NCBI GenBank assembly: GCA_019009955.1
Contig: CM032228.1
Coordinates: forward strand, 5,332,501-5,396,500
Direction of reading: 5' to 3'
DNA: 64,000 nucleotides
Source of the DNA: Riptortus pedestris
Taxonomy: Eukaryota; Arthropoda; Insecta; Hemiptera; Alydidae
The notes beneath the pieces are model-generated. The model saw only the letters and a list, made by a program, of their open reading frames with translations, was not told the DNA's origin and made no database searches. The translations under genes were made by a program, and so were the position numbers. Shown here in pieces: positions 1 to 11,377 of this stretch (its first letter is position 1; each line of letters opens with the position of its first letter).

Positions 1-2360
1 ATAATCTGCAAATACATTTAGCTCTGATAAAACAGTTTAATATCTAAAATCTGTTAAGTTTTAATATTCTTGTTTTGGGAAAAGCGAGAGAGAAATGTAG
101 ATAGAAGAGCAAGAAGGGAGTCGCCCTGATTCAATTGTTACTGCCCTTACAATGAATATGATACTGTTTCACCCCTTTCCCTACTGTTTGGTTTTTCTAC
201 TAACAGAAGTCCAGAAAAATAAATCAAATTTGGAGTAGCATAATATTTGTGGAAGAATGAATTTGTTTCTTACTAGTTGGTATTTTCTTCTTGTCAAGAA
301 AAGGATTAAGTGAAATTTTACTTTGTTATATTATTTACTTTTTTTCTTAATTAGGGAACACTTAATTAATATTTTACTTCTAAGATATTTTACGATCAAC
401 TGATTATTGAAGAACAAATTCCAAAATTGTTTTTCCCCTTACAAAAAAAATAATTGTTGCAAAGTTAATACTTTTGACGAGTTTGCTATCTTTTTATTGA
501 TTTTATTGCTTATATATTACTAATCAATGGTAGGACATTTTCCCCTTTGGTGGAATATAACCAAATTCCATATAAAATTTCATAATCTTTATAACAGAAT
601 GTTTATTTTCCTGTGTCTCTTAGTAAGCCGCTTCGAAACTGAACAAACGATTCTATTGTGGATAGGAACAGACATTTAATTGGAAAAGATTGTGAAGTAT
701 CTAATATACCCAATGATGTTCACGTAGTTCAATATTTTCCATTTAGTCTGCAATCGCTAACTGCTTTTCATACAACTCTCAAATATTAACTCGTTTCTTT
801 TATTTTCTGCAAAAAGTCTTTCTTGGAGCTGGGAAATCTTCGGCTCGAATCCCCATTGTTAAAGTTTATTTTCATGAGTGTCTGGGTGCCTTTATTCTTA
901 CTTTCCCTTTGATAATTATTCAATACCTTGGAGTATTTTACGATTTGTTAATTCCCAAACAAGAGTACATTTTTTGTAGTAAATGGTTTATTTGTTACTT
1001 TTCACCCAGTTATGGGGAGAAGATTTTCTATCTAAGAGAGAAATCTCATTTTAGTCAGAGATGACCCGCTATAAAGTAATTTAAAAAAAAATAGTAATCC
1101 ACATTTATTATTTATAATAGTTTTAGTGTAAAATTGTAATTAACATTGATATTGTATTAACATTAATATTATTATTATTTGTAAATACAATACTTACAAT
1201 ATCATTTGAATGTATGTCGCCATCGTCATCGGACTATATCGTCATTCTATAATGTGTTTCAACTTACCTTTTGCAACATATTAAGCAGGCCGGAATCGAA
1301 CCCACAACTCTAGCTTTGCCGAATATTTTAACATGACTCACCAGATTTCAAGTTAAAGAAAAACTTGATTTTCTAATAATATTTTCTTTTGTATTTGTAT
1401 AGAAGATTAGCATTGACTAATAAGTATAGAGGAAATAAATAAAAAAGTGGAAACAATTTTTAAAACGTTTTATTTACAGGAACATATACATTAGAGAAAA
1501 TAATGAATATTTATTATAAAGTAAACATGCTCAATGTTGGTACGCTTAAAGATGTAGGATAAATGTCTGATAAGTATACATAATCATAACTAAATTGAAA
1601 AATGTATAACAATAAATGCAAATCATTATTTTATTTCTTAAGTTTATAAAATAATTAGAAAAAAATATATAAAGAGTAGAAAAGAGTTAAACAAATACAG
1701 TCTCTTTGGTTTGAGCTTTCACATTGCTTAGCCTAAAAAGCTACTATCACAAACTATACAATCGAGTCAATGTACAAAATATTGAGGTGGATGTCGCCCG
1801 TATTTATACTGTCATCCAAGTATATACTAAATAGACCAGGCCATTTGATTCATACAACCATTAATCGATTTTAAAAGTGTTAAATAATTATACCTGGCAA
1901 ATATTCCAATGATCAGTTTACAAATAAAAAATACATTTGGCCACATTATCTCTAGAAAAGAAAGAACTTGTTTTTGACGCGCTGCCGACATAGGTTCATA
2001 TGCTCATATTATCATTGTAATCGTTGTGTATCATTTATAAGAAGGCTAAGAATGCTCCATTTGGAAACATTAAAGTTTTAGAAATGACTAATAAGAAACC
2101 AACTTCATACATTCATATAGGGCATTTTTAAGTTGGTTAACTTTTGTTGTTTGTTGAATGAATAACCATTCGACAGCATATTTTCAATATTTAATATAAT
2201 TAACAACAAAAATAACTTGTATTTTGAATGTTAATACTTAAAAGTTTAAAAATTGGGTATTGTCGGTAAAGAAAATGAGGGGAAGATGAAGGTAAAGTGA
2301 AGGCGACGTAGAAACATATCCTAGTAATTATTTACACAATTATTAGTATTTACATTCAGT
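1..2360. other. AT-rich flank downstream of the structural protein gene, no gene seen
   Basis: This stretch is AT-rich and has no long open frame. It lies 3' of the minus-strand structural protein gene, so its right part may be 3' UTR. Near 1285-1320 there is a minus-strand tRNA-type B-box (read on plus as GAATCGAACC), probably a decayed SINE relic. I see no tRNA gene or promoter. Confidence 0.5.
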
Positions 2361-5300
2361 CTATATTTTCTCTAAGAAGGAAATATTTGGGATTTTAATG
2401 GAACTATCTATGTCAAATGAGTCTAAGTTGTCCAAAGATGGCTGCCTCTTGTATAGCCGCCTGAACTCTCCGCGGAACACTTTGCTAAAAGGTACCTTCA
2501 CTTGGTAAGGTATTCTCGATTCGACGGCATATGGCATTCTCTTGGGTGCGCCAGGCATGAGAAACGGCTTATCTAATGGCACTGACTTCTCGATTATGAA
2601 AGAGTCTTTCTTGTCCGGAAAGAGTTTGGACGATGGGAACGACTTCCTCGGCAAGTCTGACGAGTATGACATGCTCGAAGATTCCTTTCCGCCATTGGAA
2701 GATTTCTTCTCTGCTGGAAAAGGACTGCTTCTTGATTCGGGCCCTGAGAATGGCTTCTCTTCCGATTCTTCTGATTTTTCGAAATCTTTCTTCTCATCCT
2801 TTACCGTAAGCGACTTCTTTTCCGCCACGTCTAGTTTCTTCTCTTCAGCAGCCTTGGGCTTGCCTTCTGGGCTATCCCTGTAGCTGGGGCCACTTCTATC
2901 CCGATCCCTTCCCTGATCTTCTTCATCAGAACGATTCGATTCATCGCTTTGGGTCCTTTCCTCTGAATCGACGGTTGCTTCTCTGTCAGAAAATCCTTTT
3001 TCCCCCGATTCGAAGTTAGGAGCATTGTTTATCTCGAGGCTTTCTTTTGCTTCACCGGACCCGAAATTTTCTTTACCCTTCTCGAAGCTACCATATGCCT
3101 CTTGTGAGTTGAAGTATGCTTCGTCAGAGGGGAAATCTGGAATATCTGCTTCGAAACTCTGCCCTCCGAGTTCCGAACTTTTGAAATCAGATTCGAAGCT
3201 TTGGCCTCCTTCCTCTGCGCTGAAATTCGGTTTTGCTTTTCCTAAATCTTTCGATCTATCTAAATCGAATTTGCCACCTCCTAGTGGCTTCCGCACATCG
3301 AAAGATTTGAGGCCAGAAGAGCCGATTGATCCGAAAGGTTTTTTAGACAACAAGGGAGATTTGTTTTGAGAGAATGTCTGTGGTCCAGTGTTCTCGAGTG
3401 AGGTGTGATGGGGCCTACCGAATGGTTTGTTCTGGCCACCGCTTTCAAGATTCGGTTTCCTCCTCTCATTAAAATCAGACTCACTTGAGAAACTCGGTCC
3501 ACGAATGCTGGAAGGAAAATCGGCGATGGGATCCCTTAGGCTCGGATTGAAATCGGAATTCGTGTTTTTCCCATTAGAGAGAAAGCCAATATTGGGGCCT
3601 TTGCTATTAGATGAGAAACCGCTATTTGACCCTTTTCCGCTTGATAAAAATCCACTTCCTAGGCCTTTTCCATTATTCGAAAAACCGCTGTTTAGGCCTT
3701 TTCCATTTGACGAAAAGCCACTGTTGAGGCCTTTTCCATTAGACGAAAAACCACTGCTAATGCCTTTTCCGTTGGTCGAAAAACCACTGTTAGGACCTTT
3801 TCCATTTGAAGAAAAACCACTATTTATGCCTTTTCCATTGGTCGAAAAACCACTGTTAGGACCTTTTCCATTAGACGAGAAACTGCTATTTGGGCCTTTT
3901 CCGTTTGGACGGAAATCGGAGAAAGGTCCTCTTCCTTGATTTTTATTATCTAAGTTCGGCCTTCTTTCACTCGGGAAATCTGAAATTGGGCCATTTCCAA
4001 TTTCCGAGCTCGGCTCAATTGAAAATTCGGTATTCGGTCCTTTCTTAATAGGACTAAGGTTAGAATTGGGCCCTCCATTGGCTGTAGAAAAGTCTGAGCT
4101 AGGGCCTCTTAGAGAAGTAGAAAATTCAGAATTGGGGCCTTTGCCAATCGATCCATATTCGGAGTTGGGTCGTCCATTGTTGGGCCTATAATGAGAATTG
4201 GGACCTTTCCCGTTATTGGCGAAGTCCGATGTGGCCGGCCTGTCATTGGAAGGGTAGTTGTTGGGGTTGGTTGCTCCTAGCGGGCTGTAGTTGCCGTTGG
4301 GGTTTCTACCGTTCGCCGCAAACCCTGAGTTAAGCCCTTTGTTATTGGCTGGGTAATCTGAATGGGTGATCCTACCACCGTACTCTGTAGCTGTCACTCT
4401 ACCGGGAGGCGAGTTCTCCAGGGGGCGTTTCTCGTTCAGTCTGTAATTCGTGTTCGGTTCTGCGTTATTCACATTATAATTATATTCTTTGGTAACATAT
4501 TGCGGTGCGGCCGGGCCTTGATTGGATATCGGTGTGAAGTCTTGCTTTGGAGGCTCGTAGGTGTTATATGAAGCACCACCGTTATTATACCCATCATTGT
4601 TATATGACGGTCCACCGTTATTATATGAAGGGCCACCATTATTATACGAGGGTCCACCATTGTTGTAAGAGGGTCCACCATTGTTATAAGAGGGTCCATC
4701 ATTGTTATAGGAGGGTCCGCCATTGTTATACGCATGTCCACCGTTATTATAGGCTGGGGAATCGCTGTAGGGCAATGACCTACTGTCAGGGCTCGGAGTG
4801 GGACTCGACAGTGGTTCTAAGGTACTCGGACCATTCGAATGGTAAATGCCTTGTGGACTTTGAATTCCACTCCTGAATTCCGGATTCGTTCCCCTGTTGT
4901 CTAGGTACTGAGGTCCACTGTTAAAGTGAGTATTACTCGGTTCGGGACTTGTGTTGGAGTTATAGTTCTGAGCTCCGTTATCTGCGGCATAAGGGGGAAG
5001 ACGATCGTTACCGAAATTCTGGGGCGGGGGCAGACTCTCCGGGCTGAAACTGGGCAAAGGCGAATCGGAATAAGCAGGTCCTGGTCCATTATTGATTAGA
5101 GTGTTACCTGGTGGAGGGGAGTCGTAGGTAGGCTGGAAGCTGGAGGTGGTAGATGGCAGAGGCGTAGGGCTGAAGGAAGGGCTGCTGTCGGTGTACTGCT
5201 GGGTCGATTGGGCAGGGCTGAAGGAGTTGGGTGCGGGGCCAAGGGCTGCCGTCGAAGGGCCGAAGTTCTGATGACCACTCCCCGGGAAAGGGCTGCTGAT

Positions 5301-5486
5301 CCTGATCAGTGATATATCCTTGCCCAAAGTCCTGAGTCCTCCACCGAAGGATTGACTCCAGCTGCCATCAGAGCTGTAGGTGGGATGCCCTTGGCCATGA
5401 CTTGCCCTGAAGTTCTGATAGCTGACTGCCTGTTGGAGCGTCAACTCTGGCAGTACCAGGCAGATCAGTCCCACTAACACCTTCAT
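2361..5486 (-). CDS. Secreted low-complexity structural protein (cuticle/silk-like), 1041 aa
   Basis: This is one uninterrupted frame of 1041 codons. It opens with a signal peptide (MKVLVGLICLVLPELTLQQA) and has no other membrane segment, so the product is probably secreted. The domains are all low complexity: Pro/Ser-rich at about 60-230, seven-residue GGPSYNN tandem repeats at about 240-309, and degenerate Asn/Gly/Pro/Ser units at about 370-510. Roughly a dozen 11-residue units of the type SSNGKGPNSGF follow at about 514-637, then a Lys/Glu/Ser-rich charged part at about 740-960. The C-terminal tail is more ordinary, with a dibasic KR near 1010. I see no chitin-binding R&R domain. Composition suggests an extracellular matrix, cuticle or silk-type protein; this is inference from composition. 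Unlike many cuticular genes, no intron splits the signal peptide. The absence of stops across repeats and the signal peptide make it a real gene. Confidence 0.82.
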   Translation of the reverse strand: MKVLVGLICLVLPELTLQQAVSYQNFRASHGQGHPTYSSDGSWSQSFGGGLRTLGKDISLIRISSPFPGSGHQNFGPSTAALGPAPNSFSPAQSTQQYTDSSPSFSPTPLPSTTSSFQPTYDSPPPGNTLINNGPGPAYSDSPLPSFSPESLPPPQNFGNDRLPPYAADNGAQNYNSNTSPEPSNTHFNSGPQYLDNRGTNPEFRSGIQSPQGIYHSNGPSTLEPLSSPTPSPDSRSLPYSDSPAYNNGGHAYNNGGPSYNNDGPSYNNGGPSYNNGGPSYNNGGPSYNNGGPSYNNDGYNNGGASYNTYEPPKQDFTPISNQGPAAPQYVTKEYNYNVNNAEPNTNYRLNEKRPLENSPPGRVTATEYGGRITHSDYPANNKGLNSGFAANGRNPNGNYSPLGATNPNNYPSNDRPATSDFANNGKGPNSHYRPNNGRPNSEYGSIGKGPNSEFSTSLRGPSSDFSTANGGPNSNLSPIKKGPNTEFSIEPSSEIGNGPISDFPSERRPNLDNKNQGRGPFSDFRPNGKGPNSSFSSNGKGPNSGFSTNGKGINSGFSSNGKGPNSGFSTNGKGISSGFSSNGKGLNSGFSSNGKGLNSGFSNNGKGLGSGFLSSGKGSNSGFSSNSKGPNIGFLSNGKNTNSDFNPSLRDPIADFPSSIRGPSFSSESDFNERRKPNLESGGQNKPFGRPHHTSLENTGPQTFSQNKSPLLSKKPFGSIGSSGLKSFDVRKPLGGGKFDLDRSKDLGKAKPNFSAEEGGQSFESDFKSSELGGQSFEADIPDFPSDEAYFNSQEAYGSFEKGKENFGSGEAKESLEINNAPNFESGEKGFSDREATVDSEERTQSDESNRSDEEDQGRDRDRSGPSYRDSPEGKPKAAEEKKLDVAEKKSLTVKDEKKDFEKSEESEEKPFSGPESRSSPFPAEKKSSNGGKESSSMSYSSDLPRKSFPSSKLFPDKKDSFIIEKSVPLDKPFLMPGAPKRMPYAVESRIPYQVKVPFSKVFRGEFRRLYKRQPSLDNLDSFDIDSSIKIPNISFLEKI

Positions 5487-5524
5487 ACTGACTGCCTCTC
5501 CCGCCCCCAGCCGCCCCTCATATA
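5487..5524 (-). promoter_or_regulatory. TATA box and arthropod initiator just before the structural gene start codon
   Basis: On the minus strand TATATG begins at 5524. An arthropod-type initiator TCAGT occupies 5491-5487 and directly abuts the ATG at 5486. The spacing from TATA to the initiator A is about 35 bp, slightly longer than usual. If this is the true start, the 5' UTR is only about 3 nt. The alternative is an upstream start with these motifs by chance. Confidence 0.4.
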
Positions 5525-5529
5525 GTCTG

Positions 5530-6062
5530 CTCCCCTCCTCGTCTCACCCCCGTCCCACCCCTTCCTTTACACAACTACAGCTTTTTCGTTTCGACGTGCG
5601 ATTTTTACCCATTGAATCCTTCCGATTGTTGCAATTGCGAAATCACATTTTTATATTTTCTCACTCTCTGACACAATTTATAGAAATATCGATTTATTTA
5701 ACAGTTCAATTTCAACAGAACGGTGATTCTTCTTACGAATAGAAATGCAGTTTGTCCTCAGAATAATATTGGGCTACAAAATATAAAATGTCTAAATTAT
5801 TTATCATGATAAAGTCATTCAAGTTAGAATCATTCTTTCCTTAACAAATAATAACATAAGCGGATCTTTAGAAATTTCTCTTTTCAGTCGACCGATATCA
5901 TTTAGGTACAGTCTTTGTCGAATTGTTCACTATTAATCAAATATGAGCAACAATGCCTTTTATTTTCATTTCATTTTAAATTTTGCTATAATTCTACTAA
6001 ATATCAAGATGTCATTTGGTGGTGAGACATTGAACGTCTAAATCCAATGTACCAATGTCTAA
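5530..6062. other. Intergenic AT-rich sequence, nothing recognised
   Basis: This is the upstream flank of the minus-strand structural gene. It has no open frame and no repeat that I recognise. Enhancer elements could lie here but none is visible by eye. Confidence 0.4.
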
Positions 6063-6600
6063 ATCAGGTCTGGGCAACCTTTAACATGTCGCGGGCCAAA
6101 CTTTAGTCTGCAGATACATTCGCAGGCCACTTATAAAAGTAGTACAATTTAAAGTAGTGTTCATAATTTTTAACGATAGATATCAGACATGAAATTATAA
6201 CGACAATGTAATTATAATACAATTTACTAAAATAACAAAATGAAATGAAAAAAAAATAGGAACAACATTACAATTAAATTGTAAAATTTGAAATTATTGC
6301 AAACAACGAAAGTTAAATAGCGACCCCGAAATCAAAGAGCTTGAATTTGAGAAACTAATCCATCGATGTTTGGATTAATTCCACTGAGACAAAGACGAAA
6401 AAAAAATGTCCAATTATCTCCTGTCAGTCATTTACTATATTTTATTACCTTCCGTTACAGTTCGCATTTATAAGTACTGCCAAACGCATAAACCTCTCCT
6501 CATCTTCCTCATTTGGAGTAAGTAGTGTAATATTTTAATAGTTTAATTGGGTTTTTCAAAATGTATCGCGGGCCGGTGTTTGCCCACATATGATCAACAT
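6063..6600. mobile_element. Possible hAT-like non-autonomous relic
   Basis: The left side reads CAGGTCTGGGCAACC and then CGCGGGCC. The right side, read on the opposite strand, has GTGGGCAAACACC and GGCCCGCG. Such ends, with GGGCAA and a CGCGGGCC block, resemble termini of insect hAT elements. The inverted match is short and imperfect and no 8-bp target duplication was confirmed. Confidence 0.25.
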
Positions 6601-6928
6601 GTTTCAAAGTGGGGTATGACTGTAAATGTTGAATTACTTTTAGAGAAAACAGCTGAGATAGAGAAAGGGGCTTAGTTTTCACATGTTGAGCCATTTCATT
6701 AAAAAGTGAAAGAAACGTGTCAAACGTTGTCAAGAGGAGTGGCGCTGCTCCACCACAACGCCATTCATTAGAAGCAACAGAAAAATAACTTGTAGCTACA
6801 ACATGAACTACAACGTCAGGGTCACTTGCTGCCAAATCGACAGCCTCCTCAGCACCTATTTAATTTAACACTTTTGATATACCCACGGCAATTTCCTCAT
6901 AACAAAAAAATAACACTAGCTATATATG

Positions 6929-7034
6929 GCTTGCTTCTGTATCGTGGTCCATTGCGGTGTTCCCGCGTCCAAGGGCTCCTGTCTTGCTCCTGTAGCGTGG
7001 TCCATTGCGGTGTTCCCGCGTCCAAGGGCTCCTG
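6929..7034 (+). repeat. Two 53-bp tandem units beside the poly-C satellite
   Basis: The segment containing GTGGTCCATTGCGGTGTTCC occurs twice with a 53-bp period, differing at a few bases. It abuts the poly-C array on its left, so the two arrays probably expanded from the same unstable site. Confidence 0.75.
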
Positions 7035-7536
7035 CCCCCCACCCCCCCCCCCCCCCACCCCCCCCCCCCCCCACCCCCCCCCCCCCCCACCCCCCCCCCC
7101 CCCCACCCCCCCCCCCCCCCACCCCCCCCCCCCCCCACCCCCCCCCCCCCCCACCCCCCCCCCCCCCCACCCCCCCCCCCCCCCACCCCCCCCCCCCCCC
7201 ACCCCCCCCCCCCCCCACCCCCCCCCCCCCCCACCCCCCCCCCCCCCCACCCCCCCCCCCCCCCACCCCCCCCCCCCCCCACCCCCCCCCCCCCCCACCC
7301 CCCCCCCCCCCCACCCCCCCCCCCCCCCACCCCCCCCCCCCCCCACCCCCCCCCCCCCCCACCCCCCCCCCCCCCCACCCCCCCCCCCCCCCACCCCCCC
7401 CCCCCCCCACCCCCCCCCCCCCCCACCCCCCCCCCCCCCCACCCCCCCCCCCCCCCACCCCCCCCCCCCCCCACCCCCCCCCCCCCCCACCCCCCCCCCC
7501 CCCCACCCCCCCCCCCCCCCACCCCCCCCCCCCCAC
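7035..7536 (+). repeat. 16-bp satellite of fifteen C then one A, about 31 copies
   Basis: Single A residues recur every 16 bases (for example 7089, 7105, 7121, 7137), each separated by 15 C. The register is almost perfect for 500 bp. The open frames across it (poly-Pro or poly-Gly) are trivial consequences of the repeat and not genes. The G-rich strand could form quadruplexes and the C-rich strand i-motifs. Confidence 0.95.
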
Positions 7537-7770
7537 AACTGGATATTTAACAAATGTTACCTTCTAACCGATGAGAAAGATATCCGGCTATATATTATGC
7601 TAAAGATGGCATAGAGAAACGGGTTGTGAGCTGAGGGAAAGGAGTGGAAGGGACACAAAAACTGTGGCCAAGATTTTTATTTTTTTAAGCTTTCCATATT
7701 TCTAACACAACTATTATGAATACATTAATCTTAAATGTAGTAAGTATTTATTTTTCGTTATATTAATCAG

Positions 7771-7996
7771 AGGCTCAGGTTGGCCGTGAGAGCTAATCCA
7801 ATAGTCTTTGTCTCACATGGTAAACCTAGAATGGCAAGTTCGATTCCCATCCTGGGCAATGGAAATTTATTTAGTGGCGGACTCTTTAAATAAATTCCAT
7901 AGTCCCACCCAGGCTAGAAAAGGGTGGTAACCTGTAGATAGCCCGTCCCAATTAGCCATAGTAGCATAAGGTAGGCGTTAAATAATTAAATTATAT
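7771..7996 (+). mobile_element. tRNA-derived SINE, copy 1
   Basis: The head GGCTCAGGTTGGCCGTGAG resembles an A-box. A B-box-like AGTTCGATTCCCATCC follows, then the family body CTAGAAAAGGGTGGTAACC. The end is AT-rich. Five other copies of this family are in the window. Confidence 0.7.
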
Positions 7997-8678
7997 TAAT
8001 CATCGTGTCGTTATTTTTTGCTCATTTTCCTTTCTTTTTTGTATTCTGTTTTGACATTTTCTCGGTTTTTATTTTTTAAATAGAAAAATGTTTTGTTTAA
8101 GACTCTCAAGTCAAGATATGATAAAGATAGAAAATAACAGTGAAAAGAAAAAAAGAATATAGGAAAGTGGGCAGTTATCGTTTATAGTGCCTTGTACAAA
8201 AGTCTCTGAGGAAAACCATAATCTTGGATATTTCTATTATAACATGCAAATACTTGTAGATATGAGAGAATGGTTTGGAGATAGTCAGCATTATATAGAT
8301 TATTTTCAAGTACTTCCTCACTATATCAGCTCTTCCTTAATACCCTCACACTTGACTCATTATTTATTGATTGTAAATCATCCTATTTTCTCATTGTTTC
8401 CTTCAAAAGCAAAATGCATTATTTTATTTGCGATTTATTGTTGCTGACAATATCCATACTAAGCTAATAATATCCAAGAGGTAGCAAGTATGTAGCCAGG
8501 TTGCATGCAAAATTGGTTTGACTTCTTTCTGCTCACCAGAGCCCAATCAGCATTAAGAGGCGATTGAGTAACTAGATAATAATTTATTGGCATAAATACA
8601 TAGCATAGCCATATAGTCTGGCCATTTGCCGTAATTAGTTAGTACTATAGTCTATCGTAACACTTAACTTGATAAAAA
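7997..8678. other. AT-rich interspersed sequence, no gene seen
   Basis: There is no convincing coding frame. An 86-codon open frame at 8187-8447 has no recognisable motif and skewed AT composition, so I do not call it. Confidence 0.4.
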
Positions 8679-9211
8679 CTCCATCACGCAGGGGCCGCGT
8701 AAACTAAGCGGTTTACAATAGATAAATATACATACAGGTAAAAATTTTAAAAATCAAATAAAAAAAGAAAGGGGGTGGGCAACAGAACATATTTGCATAT
8801 ATCTGACAAATTAAAAGTCAATGAAATCAATATTTGGTATTTAACCTTGTAATGAAGTGTTTCATAATACAGCAGCTTATTGTTAATATGACATGAGCAG
8901 AAGTGGGGGTTTGCTGAAGGCTCAAACTGACAAATGTAAATATCTTGGTTAATATTCAAGATAGTGAATAAATGTATAAAACAATATCTGTAGTAGACTT
9001 ACTTTTCAATAAGATTGGTTCTATACAATCTTTCATCCAACTTATAGTAACGGAGATATTACTAACTTTCAGAAATCCTCCCTCTAAACCCCCCCCCTTC
9101 CACTGGTGTGATTTTTGCCATTAACGAACTTGATCTTTCTTTTAATATAAAACGTTTAAATATCGAGTTTGGTAATGATGAAACAAAACTTGCGACCACT
9201 AGAGCGCAGAC

Positions 9212-9261
<50 letters not shown>

Positions 9262-9381
9262 GAAAGGACCTCATTTTCATCGTCTCCTGTTTAGGATCGA
9301 TGGACATTTGAAGAAATTTTTCGCAAATTGCCTCATGAGTACGACCTCAATAGCTGATTTCCTTTAAGGGAAATCTGCTAA
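8679..9381 (+). mobile_element. HINE/DINE-1-like rolling-circle element H1, full length
   Basis: The 5' end reads CTCCATCACGCAGGGG and the 3' end has CTGATTTCCTTTAAGGG, a hairpin, followed by CTGCTAA. A (TA)n core lies at about 9225-9256. The internal block near 9090, CCCCCCCCCTTCCACTGG, is shared with the other copies. There is no coding capacity. Confidence 0.75.
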
Positions 9382-9595
9382 AATTAAGATAAGCTTATAA
9401 ATAACAATATATACAATAATTTTATGAAATTATACGTTGATAACGTCAAGATACAACGGGGGAAATTATTAAATGACATTAATTAATTACTTTTCAAAAA
9501 ATAATACATTATATAACTTTCCAATCCTCTTAATTTTTAAAATATATTCTAAAAAATAAAATGAAAAGAAAAAGTTCATCCTTATTTCCAACAAA

Positions 9596-10130
9596 GGACC
9601 GTCACGCAGGGGCTGCGTAAACTAAGCAGATTTCCCACGTAAAGTTATACAATAGAGAAATTTCACGATAGCCGAGCAGTTAAGGAAATGGCCGAACTAG
9701 CTTTTGGCGGGAAAGTCAATCGTCCGTTACCCGTCCAGATTTAATAAAAATGAAAATATCTCGGTTAATATATAAGATAGAGAATAAATGTATATACCAA
9801 TATTTATTGTAACTTTAATTTGCAATAAGATTGATTCTATACAATTTTTCGATCCGACGTATAGTAACGGAAATATTTTGAATTTTCAAAATTCTCCGCC
9901 TCTAACCCCCCCCCCTCCCACTGGTCCTCCCAGCGGTTAACAAATTTGATCTTTCTTTTTACATAAAACGACTAAATATCAAATTTGGTAACGATTAAAC
10001 AAAAATTGCGACCGCTAGAGCGGTAACAGACAAATATATAGATAGATAGATATAGATACATATATACAGTTTTGAACGGACCTCATTTTCGTCATCTCCT
10101 AGGTAGTATCCCTAAAGGGAAATCTGCTAA
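9596..10130 (+). mobile_element. HINE/DINE-1-like element H2
   Basis: It begins ACCGTCACGCAGGGGCTGCG and ends GGGAAATCTGCTAA. A deletion has removed the segment before the 3' hairpin. The core is a TAGA/TATA microsatellite near 10040. Confidence 0.72.
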
Positions 10131-10145
10131 AATATGCTTGTAGAT

Positions 10146-10638
10146 TATCAGCAAATTTCCCGTATGGCAAATCTGCTATTGAGGTAGTAGGCACGCTATT
10201 TTCAAAAAAAAATCCTTCAAACTCGATATTTAAACTTTTTATGTGAAAATAAAGATCAAGTTCATTATTGGCTAAAATAGGATCAGTGGGAGGGGGGTTT
10301 AGAGGAAGGATTTCCGAAAATTCAAAATATCTCCGTTACTATAAGTTGAATTGAAAGATTGTATAGAACTAATCTTATTGCAAATTAAATGTAGTTACTA
10401 TAAATATTGTTATATACATTTATTCTCTATCTTGAATATTAGCCAAGATATTTGTGTTTATATTATGTGTGTGCACGTAACGGACGAGATGAGATCGGCT
10501 AACTTCGGCCCTAGTCGTGGGTTTCCAGCAAATGCTAGGTCGGCCGTTCCCGAAACTCTTTGACTCTTGTGAAATTTCTCTATTGTAAAACTTCACGTGG
10601 GAAATGTGCTTAGTTTACGCAGCCCCTGCGTGACGGAC
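10146..10638 (-). mobile_element. HINE/DINE-1-like element H3, tail to tail with H2
   Basis: This is a minus-strand copy. Its hairpin end is at the left (degenerate) and its 5' end, read as CAGCCCCTGCGTGACGGAC, is at 10638. It lacks the (TA)n core. Together with H2 it forms a large imperfect palindrome with 5' ends outward. Confidence 0.7.
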
Positions 10639-10764
10639 TTTTATATCTTGAACCACGTTATTCTAATGTTAAATGCCAAATATGTTTTTCATTGAACTAT
10701 TACTTTGTAAGACGTGTGCAAATACGTCATGTGATGAGTCGTCAAATAAGATTTAATCATCCTT

Positions 10765-10907
10765 TTAGCAGATTTCCCTTAAGGGAAATCAGCTATTGAG
10801 GTTGTACTCATGACGGAATTTTCGAAATTGTTTTCATCAAATGTCCATCGATCCTACCTAGTAGATGACGAAAATGAGGTCCGTTCAAAACTGTATATAT
10901 ATATATA
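10765..10907 (-). mobile_element. HINE/DINE-1-like element H4, 3' end only
   Basis: TTAGCAGATTTCCCTTAAGG and the conserved block through ATGAGGTCCGTTCAAAA are present. The copy stops inside its short TA core. Confidence 0.72.
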
Positions 10908-11202
10908 ATTGTGCAGATGTTTTCGACCCGGTTATATTTATTTATGGTGTGTTTTCTTTTCGGAGTTTTGGTCAATGTTGGTGAAATAAATCTTAGTTTA
11001 TGCCGATATTTCGAGAATCTTTATTTTCTCTTCTTCAGGGCTGTAAAATTACATGTACTACTTTATAATATTGCACTTTGTTTTTACATATTATTGTAAA
11101 AGGGTGTTTTTTCTTATTATTACTTACCAAGAGTAAAGATACCAATAAACTATTATACATGGTTATTGCACTATGAGTAAGGTTATAGTAACCTTCCTTG
11201 TT
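10908..11202. other. Unannotated intergenic gap between HINE copies
   Basis: This AT-rich DNA has no recognisable gene. A 62-codon frame here has no motif and is not called. Confidence 0.4.
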
Positions 11203-11322
11203 TTAGCAGATTTCCCTTCAGGGAAATCAGCTATTGAGGTCGTACTCATGATTCGAGTTTCGAAAAATTTCTTCAAATGTCCATCGACTCTACCAAGGAG
11301 ATGACGAAAATGAGGTCCGTTC

Positions 11323-11377
<55 letters not shown>

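Noticed and set aside
3427..3939. Frame opposite the structural protein repeat (Pro/Phe/Leu-rich)
   Set aside because: It is the antisense shadow of the repeated 11-residue units; the minus frame has a signal peptide and full length.
6826..7614. Long poly-Pro and poly-Gly open frames on both strands
   Set aside because: They exist only because the 16-bp C-rich satellite has no stop codon in any frame; composition and length follow the repeat.
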